Source of the DNA: Planctomycetota bacterium
Lineage (GTDB): Bacteria; Planctomycetota; Phycisphaerae; WQYP01
Assembly (NCBI GenBank): GCA_021798635.1
Contig: JAJZGH010000208.1
Span: 1-9,035 of the forward strand
Direction of reading: 5' to 3'
Length of the DNA: 9,035 bases
Each line of letters begins with the position of its first letter. Position 1 is the first letter of the stretch. The notes below the pieces were generated by a model that saw only the letters and a list, made by a program, of their open reading frames with translations, did no database searches and was not told where the DNA came from. The translations under genes and the position numbers were made by a program. Positions 1-5,802 of this stretch are shown in pieces.

Positions 1-43
1 CGATGCGAAGGCCTGCAACACTCATGTTATGCTGTAAAATAGG

Positions 44-1411
44 CTAATTGAAGGAACTCGTGAGCTTTTCCGTGACGCTCAAAAAACTGCCTTCGGAACC
101 GAAGGTTGCAGGTTCGACTCCTGCCGGGCGCATATGATTCTCATGCACATGGCTGCATGCATCCGCAAAGGGCCGCAAATCAGGCCCTTCCTCGCCCGAC
201 GCCGTTGGCGTGTGCGTTCCCGTGCAGGCCCTTGCCGCCGGTTGCTGTGCCGGATTCTGTGCCGCGCCTCCGCCGCCGTCCGGTAGTCCCGAATGCCCTA
301 GTGCCTGCGTGGCTCGTTGTATGTCCGCGTCGGTTACCTGCAAGTAGTGCTCTCTGGCCACCGATCGGCTGTTGCCCATCCAATAACAGACAACATGTTC
401 CGGGTGCACCCGGCACAGTTCGGTTTGACGGCTGGCCCGCAGATTGTGCCATAGCTTCGGCCATGGTTTCACGCCGGCGCGCCGAATGACCTTCATAAAA
501 GTGGTACGTAAGTTGGCGTTCCTCTCGCGGTGCTGGGTGATCACATACTCCGTTCCCGGTTCGGAAATATCGAAGGCATCCTGCAAGTAAGGCCTCAGTT
601 CTGGGAATATTGGGACAACCCTGCTTTCGTGTCCCTCGAGGTGCTCTGTCTTGGGACTTCTCACCAGCATGGTTCCCTTTACCCAATCGATTTCATCCCA
701 TCGCAGTTCCGGCGGTTCAGTGTTCACCCGAAGTCCGCCGTAGCGGGCCAAGGCCACCATAAGCCGCCAGTAGGCGTTTGGACAGGCATCAATGACTTTC
801 TGGATCGTCCCTTGGTCAATAAAGGCTTGGCGTGATTTGTCAGCCCGTACATAGCACGAGATGCCTTCAAAGGGATTACTCCCGCGATAGGCACCTTCCC
901 GGATAGCCGCCCGAAAGAATTGCTTGGCTAAGCCGATTTTGCGCCGGGCACTGCTGTTGGCCGCGAGGCCGTTTTCCACCATGAACGCCAGGAACGCCGC
1001 CGCGTCCAGGGGTGTAATCTCATTGATCAGCCGCTCAGGCCCAAAACACCGTTCCAGCCATTTTCCGGCTTGGCCATAATTCAGCTTGGTATTGCGCTTC
1101 CTGTCGGCCTGGCTTTCGATATAATGTTTCAGGAAGTTTCCCAGTGTCTCATTGCAGTGCTGTCTGGGAGGCAGCAACCCCGTCTTAGCGATACGGGCAT
1201 GGATTCCGTCGGGCAGACCCGCGACCCAGTGGCTTACCTCGTCATCTTGCTGGCCGGTAATGCGTGCGCCAATCAGTGCTTCAATTTTGTTTTTCGCGGC
1301 CTGCGCCTGCTTTTCTGTGCATTTGCCCAAGCGGACAGTTTTGCGGCGACCGGTGTCTCCAACAAACAATATCCGCCTGTGGCCGTTCTTTTCACGTCCG
1401 ATGCTTGCCAT
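44..1411 (-). CDS. int: Tyrosine recombinase / phage-type integrase
   Basis: Catalyses site-specific integration and excision of the element, presumably at a tRNA gene. Numbered from the upstream TTG at 1417, an N-terminal SAM-like core-binding region (about 90-180) precedes the catalytic domain: R230 in GGLR, K256 in SPKTEH, H324 and R327 in HNLR, and nucleophile Y358 in HYLQV. The usual second His/Trp position is Asn349 (WMGNS), a variant known in planctomycete-type integrases. Residues 375-430 are a Gly/Ala/Pro-rich tail, and the last ~28 residues (MRPAGVEPATFGSEG...) are the reverse reading of a tRNA 3' half. I prefer the ATG at 1411 (455 aa) because GGAG lies 7 nt upstream (1422-1419); a TTG at 1417 is in the same frame. 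The start overlaps the excisionase gene by 20 nt, so the two are translationally coupled. Confidence 0.93.
   Translation of the reverse strand: MASIGREKNGHRRILFVGDTGRRKTVRLGKCTEKQAQAAKNKIEALIGARITGQQDDEVSHWVAGLPDGIHARIAKTGLLPPRQHCNETLGNFLKHYIESQADRKRNTKLNYGQAGKWLERCFGPERLINEITPLDAAAFLAFMVENGLAANSSARRKIGLAKQFFRAAIREGAYRGSNPFEGISCYVRADKSRQAFIDQGTIQKVIDACPNAYWRLMVALARYGGLRVNTEPPELRWDEIDWVKGTMLVRSPKTEHLEGHESRVVPIFPELRPYLQDAFDISEPGTEYVITQHRERNANLRTTFMKVIRRAGVKPWPKLWHNLRASRQTELCRVHPEHVVCYWMGNSRSVAREHYLQVTDADIQRATQALGHSGLPDGGGGAAQNPAQQPAARACTGTHTPTASGEEGPDLRPFADACSHVHENHMRPAGVEPATFGSEGSFLSVTEKLTSSFN
81..105 (-). terminator. Candidate intrinsic terminator inside the integrase 3' end
   Basis: Read on the minus strand, CCTTCG-GTTC-CGAAGG forms a 6-bp stem with a 4-nt loop, followed by CAG and six T residues. 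The stem derives from the tRNA anticodon-arm region of the attachment site. It lies about 38 nt before the integrase stop codon, so termination here would leave the message without a stop. Confidence 0.4.
91..131 (+). other. tRNA-Arg-like 3' half: candidate attachment site core (left)
   Basis: Read on the plus strand, this matches the 3' part of a tRNA. The anticodon loop is CTTCGGA (anticodon TCG, suggesting Arg), followed by the 3' anticodon strand ACCGA, variable loop AGGTT, T-arm GCAGG-TTCGACT-CCTGC, acceptor strand CGGGCGC and discriminator A. The bases before 91 (ACTGC and further upstream) do not pair with ACCGA and show no D-arm or acceptor 5' strand, so this is a fragment, not a functional tRNA. 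It lies inside the 3' end of the integrase gene, typical of elements that insert at tRNA 3' ends. Confidence 0.7.
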
Positions 1412-1607
1412 GGTCAATCTCCATACTGGTCTGAATAAACGCCCGCAGTTCCTGTATGTGGATGAACACCCGCGCTCCGATTCTCACCACCCGCAACGGC
1501 GGTGTTCCTTTGCGTAAATAGTGTATCTCGCGCTCCGATACGCGTAGGTACCGGGCCGCCTCCCGCAGTGTCAGTAACGGTGAATCTAGTCCGTCTATCG
1601 CACTCAC
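1392..1607 (-). CDS. Excisionase-family small HTH DNA-binding protein
   Basis: A 71-residue protein whose residues 12-59 fit the HTH_17/excisionase pattern: LTLREAARYLRVSEREIHYL (helix-turn-helix), a short basic linker, a wing-like VVRIGARVFIH, and a final helix IQELRAFIQ. Proteins of this type bind near attachment sites and direct tyrosine recombinases toward excision, or act as small regulators. The GTG start at 1607 overlaps the TGA of the upstream gene (GTGA), with GGAG about 9 nt upstream. The 3' end overlaps the start of the integrase gene. Expression is therefore coupled to both neighbours, which favours a role as the partner of this integrase. That it promotes excision rather than regulating transcription is inference. 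Confidence 0.85.
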   Translation of the reverse strand: MSAIDGLDSPLLTLREAARYLRVSEREIHYLRKGTPPLRVVRIGARVFIHIQELRAFIQTSMEIDHGKHRT

Positions 1608-2116
1608 AGCCGCCTACTCCGCTTGCGCTCCCGCTTGGCCTGTTCGGTCAATACCGGCTTCCGCCGCCGGAATTCCTTGGGGCCAGACCCAATATCACCG
1701 CCGTTCCAATCGGCATGCTCGCCCTCAAGCTCCTGATCCGTGGGGCGTTCAGCTTCCAACTGCTTGGCCCAGCCCTCGCACTCAGCGACGGGAATATAGA
1801 TAAACGGGTCCTTCCGGTGCGCCCGCAGGGTGCCAAACAACGTGCGCCGAGGCTTCACCTCGTGAAACAGGAACGCCGTAAGCCGCCCCTCTTTCATGGC
1901 CTTGTGCACAGCCGCCCGCGATACCGGGGCGAATATGCTCACTCCGCCCGGTGAAACCACGCTCTCCGGGTAGGCCTCGACCAACGCATTGAACCACTGC
2001 GCGCACTGGGCCGCGTCACCTTCAGTGCGGTACATGCGCGTGCCGGGGTCGGCGCGACCGACAAGGGGCAACAGGTGTTTCGGGACATCCACTAGATAAC
2101 TGCATTCCGTTTTCAT
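1604..2116 (-). CDS. Putative HTH-like regulator, first gene of the integrase operon
   Basis: A 170-aa protein. Residues 54-82 (VSPGGVSIFAPVSRAAVHKA...) look like a helix-turn-helix with a recognition helix around SRAAVHKAMKEGRL. It is followed by a basic stretch and then FIYIPVAECEGWAKQL at 105-120, which resembles the wing and last helix of MerR/excisionase-like domains. The end is acidic, then strongly basic (KRERKRSRRL). A DNA-binding regulatory or accessory recombination role is inferred from this and from its position. I chose ATG 2116 rather than the open frame extending to 2380, because a strong promoter sits just upstream and the longer form would add a poly-Gln stretch and low-complexity sequence. 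There is no Shine-Dalgarno sequence. Similar proteins occur, as I recall, next to integrases in PVC bacteria; no characterised function is known to me. Confidence 0.75.
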   Translation of the reverse strand: MKTECSYLVDVPKHLLPLVGRADPGTRMYRTEGDAAQCAQWFNALVEAYPESVVSPGGVSIFAPVSRAAVHKAMKEGRLTAFLFHEVKPRRTLFGTLRAHRKDPFIYIPVAECEGWAKQLEAERPTDQELEGEHADWNGGDIGSGPKEFRRRKPVLTEQAKRERKRSRRL

Positions 2117-2123
2117 AATGTCA

Positions 2124-2152
2124 ACTATAGCATGTGGTATATAACGTGTCAA
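2124..2152 (-). promoter_or_regulatory. Near-consensus sigma70 promoter giving a leaderless transcript
   Basis: On the minus strand, TTGACA (2152-2147) and TATAGT (2129-2124) are separated by exactly 17 nt, and the bases before the -10 are TGC (extended -10). Only 7 nt separate the -10 from the ATG at 2116, so transcription should begin at or one base before the start codon. A second TTGACA overlaps the last T of the -10 and the start-site region, forming a direct repeat that could serve as an operator. Confidence 0.8.
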
Positions 2153-2323
2153 CCGAGATGGTCGGGTTCTTTTTCCGGCGGGGCAATTTGTGGCGGGTCG
2201 CCGCAGCAGTTTAGGCGGGCCTCCATCAGTGGGAGAGCAGGGCATGCGTCGGGGACTGCGGGGCGGGCGTTGAGTCCCAAAGCGTTCCGCGTTCTCCGCC
2301 TGCCCATGTCGATTGCGTCTGTT

Positions 2324-2347
2324 TTGTTGTTGTTGTTGCTGCTGTTG
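2324..2347 (+). repeat. (TTG)n/(CTG)n trinucleotide repeat
   Basis: About eight consecutive TTG or CTG units. Read on the minus strand it would encode a Gln run, but the flanking reading frame has no support as a gene. Confidence 0.8.
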
Positions 2348-2480
2348 GTGTACGACTTTGATTCGTAGATATGGTGCCACCGTCCCTCAATCCACCACTT
2401 CAAAAATTAGTAACCTTTCACGGAGATCCGGTCGGTCTGGCTGGAGGCCCGCACCACAATGCGGTCCACTCAGCAAAACG

Positions 2481-2513
2481 CGGGCGTGGCCATATTTCCG
2501 GGCCACACGCCCG
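2481..2513 (+). repeat. REP-like palindrome, family A (solo copy)
   Basis: CGGGCGTGGCC and GGCCACACGCCCG flank ATATTTCC, forming an imperfect hairpin with a 2-nt bulge. The first 23 bases match the family A unit also seen at 2925-2947, 3023-3044 (inverted), 6461-6479 and 6610-6632 (inverted). Confidence 0.7.
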
Positions 2514-2531
2514 TGCGGGCAACCTCGCATA

Positions 2532-2687
2532 TTAAAGTCCACAGTCATAAAAAATAAGCCCCAAAAATGGCAAAAGTCGAGCTAAACGTTTATAAAAATG
2601 AGCCTTGCTTATGCCGACCAGTAACGCGGCAACCCGCGACCCTACGGCCAGCAGGTGCCGACCGCGTACCCTTTTTTCCTTGGCCAT
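2532..2687 (-). pseudogene. Small AlpA/excisionase-like HTH ORF, probably decayed
   Basis: A 51-residue frame starting at ATG 2687, with GAGGGA 6 nt upstream of the start. Residues 13-34 (LAVGSRVAALLVGISKAHFYKR) resemble the first two helices of an AlpA-type HTH. The expected continuation (basic loop and wing) is replaced by a hydrophobic tail, LARLLPFLGLIFYDCGL, suggesting a frameshift or 3' truncation. The good ribosome binding site argues that it was once, or still is, translated. It might alternatively be an intact micro-protein of unknown function. Confidence 0.35.
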
Positions 2688-2924
2688 GATATGTCCCTCG
2701 CGAAAAAACGCCGCAATACATTGCCAGTGCGGAATCAGGCCATTCCCCGTCGCAGGCATATCATGTAATAAGTGCGTTCTTTGCCCCAGGCTTGTAGTTA
2801 TCCTTCGTTCGCTTCGCTTAATTCACAGCCGCGAGTTCATTTACGCTTAATATATTCTAAATGCCCCGAAGGTACGTGCCAAGGACGAGCCTCGTTCCCC
2901 ACCTTTTTCATTAGTCGGGACAAA

Positions 2925-3044
2925 GGGGCGTGGCAATATTTTCGGGCAAGCGGCAAAATCGACGGCATAAATGCCGGCCCTAAGAGAATGGTTCGTCCTG
3001 GAAACTCGCACCCCAGTGGCCCGCCCGGATTTATTGCCACGCCC
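2925..3044. repeat. REP-like inverted pair, family A (BIME-like, 120 bp)
   Basis: The unit GGGCGTGGCAATATTTTCGG... at 2925-2947 is met by an inverted copy at 3023-3044 (GCCCGGATTTATTGCCACGC...). Between them lies a perfect hairpin, CGGCAT-AA-ATGCCG, at 2963-2976. The head-to-head arrangement of conserved ends around a variable spacer is the layout of bacterial interspersed mosaic elements. The stretch 2688-3137 around it holds no supported gene. Confidence 0.7.
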
Positions 3045-3046
3045 GG

Positions 3047-3081
3047 ACAAGGGACGGACAAAGGACGGACAAAGGACGGAC
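3047..3081 (+). repeat. Three 11-bp tandem direct repeats (iteron-like)
   Basis: ACAAGGGACGG, ACAAAGGACGG and ACAAAGGACGG run back to back (3047-3057, 3058-3068, 3069-3079), followed by a partial AC. They abut the family A repeat on the left and the candidate -35 box on the right. The 11-bp period is about one DNA helical turn, so sites would lie on one DNA face, fitting a regulator or Rep binding array. Confidence 0.75.
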
Positions 3082-3110
3082 TTGACATCTGCCGCAGAAG
3101 GAATTACTAC
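3082..3110 (+). promoter_or_regulatory. Candidate promoter of the cargo gene
   Basis: A perfect -35 TTGACA (3082-3087) is followed 17 nt later by a weak -10, TACTAC (3105-3110). Transcription would start around 3117, giving a short leader that includes the ribosome binding site AAGGAAAGGA. The weak -10 and abutting tandem repeats suggest regulated expression. Confidence 0.45.
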
Positions 3111-3137
3111 ACCGGCTGTAAGGAAAGGACACCAGCT

Positions 3138-3764
3138 ATGAAAAGAAAGTACCTCCTCGACGCCAACGACGCCTTCAAGAAGATGGTTTTCGGTTGGTTG
3201 CTCCCCAACCTGCGCTGTCTCCATGTAATACCAATGATTACAGACCACCCAAACGCTTGGACGCCCGCCGATTGGAACTCGTACGCGCAACTCTTCGGGA
3301 TCCCAACCTCCAGTGTTTTGGCGCAGCAAAGTCAGTTTACGAATAACAGACTCTCCCCCATACACGGCTATTTTTCCGCGCTACTCAAGGCCAATTCCAG
3401 CATAGGGTGTGCGGGTGCCGACTTCTTCGTTGACCCTGACACGGGGCTTACGGACAAGGGGGGCGGTGCCACCCACATAAACGCCGCCGAGGTTGCTCAA
3501 CTTCTTGGGAATAGCGACCGAGTGGTCATCATTTACCAGCACTCCAACCGCGATACAGCCAATATCCGCACCAACCTGAAAAACCATCACAGCAATATCC
3601 AAAACGCAGTACAGCCGAACAACCAACCGCTGCATTACTTCGGCATCAATGGGACATCAATATGCCTGTTCTTCTTTTCGTTGGACCAACCCCGATTGCA
3701 AACCTTAGAAACTATCTGTCGACAGAAGTTCGGGCCCAATGGCATCGCGGCTCGCATCATCTGA
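3138..3764 (+). CDS. Uncharacterised cargo protein with DPDxGL and YQH motifs
   Basis: A 208-aa soluble protein with no signal peptide. The frame is open upstream, but I chose ATG 3138 because AAGGAAAGGA lies about 8 nt before it. Three blocks resemble an uncharacterised family that I recall from prophages and mobile elements: an N-terminal MKxxYLxDxNDAFK (1-14), FFVDPDTGL (96-104), and VVIIYQHSNRD (129-139). In that family the middle motif is usually FFDPDNGLEVK and the last LxVYQHFPR. The layout, an acidic motif after a strand and a later strand ending in YQH, recalls Rossmann-like methyltransferase folds, but no SAM-binding glycine motif is evident and no activity is known to me. It is the only plus-strand gene in the element, flanked by convergent and divergent element genes, so it is probably cargo such as a host-interaction or defence function (inference). 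Confidence 0.8.
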   Translation: MKRKYLLDANDAFKKMVFGWLLPNLRCLHVIPMITDHPNAWTPADWNSYAQLFGIPTSSVLAQQSQFTNNRLSPIHGYFSALLKANSSIGCAGADFFVDPDTGLTDKGGGATHINAAEVAQLLGNSDRVVIIYQHSNRDTANIRTNLKNHHSNIQNAVQPNNQPLHYFGINGTSICLFFFSLDQPRLQTLETICRQKFGPNGIAARII

Positions 3765-4074
3765 GGCAATCGAATGAAAAAGTGCCGATAGCGGGCAATA
3801 CCATTGGTTTTGGCCCCTTGAGACAGTTAGAGATAAGTAGCCAAGGCACCATAGCTGCCGGTGGGGCCAGCCGTTTTTTGCTGCGCAAAAAAACGTCTGA
3901 CCGCCATCCGGCAGGCTGGATGGTTCGCTAAGTGCGGTGACTTGTTGATGATCCGGCGTGGTGAATGGCTTTGGAGGCAGCCTTTCACGGCACTACACAT
4001 GCACGCATGAATGTTATATTGATCTGTATGGGTAATCCAATGCTTCGCTCTACGGCCGCGAAGGCCGCTTGCCC
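3765..4074. other. Convergent intergenic region, no gene
   Basis: This lies between the plus-strand cargo gene and the minus-strand rep operon. I see no supported ORF. It contains the A/T-stem hairpin at 3872-3895, a second hairpin CCATCC...GGATGG at 3904-3923 and a GC-rich hairpin CGGCC-GCGAA-GGCCG at 4053-4067, consistent with transcription ending from both sides. Confidence 0.55.
3872..3895. terminator. Bidirectional terminator-like hairpin
   Basis: CGTTTTTTGC and GCAAAAAAACG pair around a TG(C) loop with one bulged A. The A/T-rich stem supplies T-runs in both directions, suiting a site between convergent genes ending at 3764 and 4075, although a classical GC stem followed by a T-tract is absent. 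Confidence 0.45.
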
Positions 4075-4260
4075 TCAACTCCCCCTATCATCCAGCCCGC
4101 ACAGTTCCTCCCGCAACGCCGCAATTTTGGCGCGAAGCGTAGCCAGGGCATCCGCAAAGACGGAGGAATCCGCGGCATCGGAATAAAATCGCTCCAATAT
4201 CTCCAAGTCCTCAAGGTTGGCCTGTAATATGGTTTGGCGCAGTTCGCCGTCTGAACTCAT
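4075..4260 (-). CDS. Small helical (coiled-coil-like) protein downstream of rep
   Basis: A 61-aa acidic protein (ATG 4260; a TTG at 4263 is one codon upstream). Nearly all of it is predicted helix by eye, with heptad-like hydrophobic spacing in ILQANLEDLEILERFY (11-26) and FADALATLRAKIAALREEL (35-53). The start lies 21 nt after the rep stop codon on the same strand, so it is probably co-transcribed, but the ribosome binding site is weak (GAGA). I do not recognise the family. A partner of Rep or a small regulator is possible from position alone. Confidence 0.5.
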   Translation of the reverse strand: MSSDGELRQTILQANLEDLEILERFYSDAADSSVFADALATLRAKIAALREELCGLDDRGS

Positions 4261-4281
4261 CAATCGTCTCGCTATCAGAAT

Positions 4282-5637
4282 TCACAGATCGTCCGGGTCA
4301 TCGGGATTGATATCCGCCCATTCGAAATCGTGCTTATCCCAATCAAACTCCCAATCTTCAGGCAGTTCCTCGAATACTTCGCGCGGGATAACCGGCTTGC
4401 CGTCAATGACCTTGGCCCGCAACGGCGGAATGCAATACGGACTATCCGTAACCTCCTGTAGCAAGGTGTTGTATTCCGTGCGAAAAGTCCGACCCAAAAC
4501 TTTAAACTCCACTTCCTTGAACACCGGTTCGATCTTCCAGTTTGGCTTCAACCACACTTCGCCCGAATCCGTCTTGACCATGCCGATTACCGCTTTGTAT
4601 GGGTCGCCCCGAAAACTGATGCGATCCTCATTGGCCAATCGCAGGCCCATTTCATCCGCCCAGCGGCTGGCTTCACACATCCGGTTGGCTCGGGCCGCCC
4701 GAACCCCAGTTTCCAGCTCCGCCGGGCAATCACTGCCGGTACCCGGTGGCAGAAATCGACGTAGCAGCTTGTAAATGCCCGCGCGCAGGCCCAATGATGT
4801 GCCGAAGGCCCGAATACCCCAGATCGCACGCCATACCCGTTGATTCTTGAATCCCGGCGAAAGGCCTTTGGTATTCTTGGTAACGTACTTGCGTATGTAA
4901 GACTGTGCCCCCTGGAAATGTCGGCAGGTCTCGAATTTTATCCGCCGCCTGGCATGATCCCGATCTTCCCACTTATACGCGGCATCAATGGCCTGTAAGA
5001 TCAATAATTCATCACCGGGCCGAAAGAATATCACCCAGTGTTGGTGCGGTGTACCGTCTTTATGGGCTTCCATAGCCCGGTAGAACCACGGTATATATGC
5101 GAGAACTCCCCGCTGGCGCAATCGTTTGAACCGCTGGCGAATGTTCTTGGTCACCGCCGCGAAGTACAATCTCCCATCTTCCGGTGTGCTGCCATCCCAC
5201 AATTGATTGGGATGGCCCTTGTAAGTACTGTGCATGCGCCCCGGCAGGGTCATGGTGAGCAGTGCCGCGGCAATACAATCATCGGCCTTGGCCATATCGG
5301 CAATGCCGTGAATACGCGCGATGTTATAACCATTGGAACGGTGGGCCACTTTATCTGGATGGACCAAGGGGAGAAGGTGGCGATCCGGCTTGCCAGGACA
5401 GACAATCTTGGATCTATAACCCCAAAACTTCAAACGCTCCTGCCGCCGGCCCCAATCGGCGGTGGCGTGCTCGCTGACAATGCCGCAACGCGGCTTATTC
5501 TTACATTCCTCGGCCCGGCGACGGGCTTTCTTTTCCGCCGGTGTTTCCGGCGAAGCACCACGTTTCTTGGCGGGATATAGATAACCCGGCACACTGATCT
5601 GGATTTTGGCCGGGGCATTCTCTCCGCTCTGGCTCAT
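4282..5637 (-). CDS. Rolling-circle replication initiator, HUH endonuclease, phage GPA type
   Basis: A 451-aa protein that should nick one strand at the element's origin and start rolling-circle replication. Motif I is LLTMTLPGRMH (126-136), matching the LTLTxPSxxH consensus of gene A proteins. Motif II is GTPHQHWVIFF, with metal-binding H198 and H200. Motif III is SYIRKYVTKN, with two tyrosines, Y247 and Y251, spaced as in the YIAKYISKN motif of two-tyrosine HUH enzymes of the phiX174 A/P2 A class. After it, RVWRAIWGIRAFG (267-279) corresponds to the RxWAxxWGIRQF segment of the Phage_GPA family. The C-terminus is very acidic (EDWEFDWDKHDFEWADINPDDPDD). ATG 5637 has GGAG 6 nt upstream. No helicase domain is present, so host helicase is needed. 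The 61-aa ORF follows in the same operon. Confidence 0.92.
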   Translation of the reverse strand: MSQSGENAPAKIQISVPGYLYPAKKRGASPETPAEKKARRRAEECKNKPRCGIVSEHATADWGRRQERLKFWGYRSKIVCPGKPDRHLLPLVHPDKVAHRSNGYNIARIHGIADMAKADDCIAAALLTMTLPGRMHSTYKGHPNQLWDGSTPEDGRLYFAAVTKNIRQRFKRLRQRGVLAYIPWFYRAMEAHKDGTPHQHWVIFFRPGDELLILQAIDAAYKWEDRDHARRRIKFETCRHFQGAQSYIRKYVTKNTKGLSPGFKNQRVWRAIWGIRAFGTSLGLRAGIYKLLRRFLPPGTGSDCPAELETGVRAARANRMCEASRWADEMGLRLANEDRISFRGDPYKAVIGMVKTDSGEVWLKPNWKIEPVFKEVEFKVLGRTFRTEYNTLLQEVTDSPYCIPPLRAKVIDGKPVIPREVFEELPEDWEFDWDKHDFEWADINPDDPDDL

Positions 5638-5723
5638 GGCACGCTCCCCGTGTCACTGGGAAGCTGACAGAGAGTTACAATCGCGGCTTGGACATGCTGC
5701 GGAAGATTCGGCCACGCGGCGAT

Positions 5724-5774
5724 AATTCGCGCGAGATTCGCGGAAAGTGTGCCGGATTTCGTGCCGCGCGATTT
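5724..5774. other. Long stem-loop upstream of rep; candidate replication origin region
   Basis: AATTCGCGCG (5724-5733) pairs with CGCGCGATTT (5765-5774) with a single mismatch, enclosing a 31-nt loop. It sits about 90-140 bp before the rep start, in a gene-free stretch between rep and the right attachment-like site. GPA-type initiators nick at or near structured origins, but these may also lie inside rep. The origin role is inference. Confidence 0.35.
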
Positions 5775-5802
5775 AGAAGCATGTGCTTTTTCAGGACTTT
5801 CC

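Larger units (their letters stand above)
2153..2531. other. Gene-free stretch upstream of the integrase operon
   Basis: No ORF here has a convincing start or a recognisable domain. It contains the TTG/CTG trinucleotide run at 2324-2347 and one REP-like palindrome at 2481-2513. The open minus frame crossing it gives a poly-Gln stretch and a Pro/Arg-rich sequence that I regard as non-coding. Confidence 0.5.

Noticed and set aside
106..489. Plus-strand frames opposite the integrase
   Set aside because: They are shadows of the integrase coding region with biased composition and no start signals.
2117..2380. N-terminal extension of the 170-aa protein, with a poly-Gln run
   Set aside because: The strong promoter at 2124-2152 would lie inside it, the added sequence is low-complexity, and homology-like sequence begins only after Met at 2116.
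2149..2403. Minus-strand 84-codon frame with TTG start and Asn run
   Set aside because: It has a poor start signal, depends on the trinucleotide repeat, and has no domain-like pattern.
3047..3081. CRISPR-like array
   Set aside because: The repeats are 11 bp and contiguous with no spacers, and no cas genes are present.
2772..3137. Upstream open frame extending the cargo gene
   Set aside because: It translates repeat units and iterons; ATG 3138 has a good Shine-Dalgarno and the family-like N-terminus starts there.
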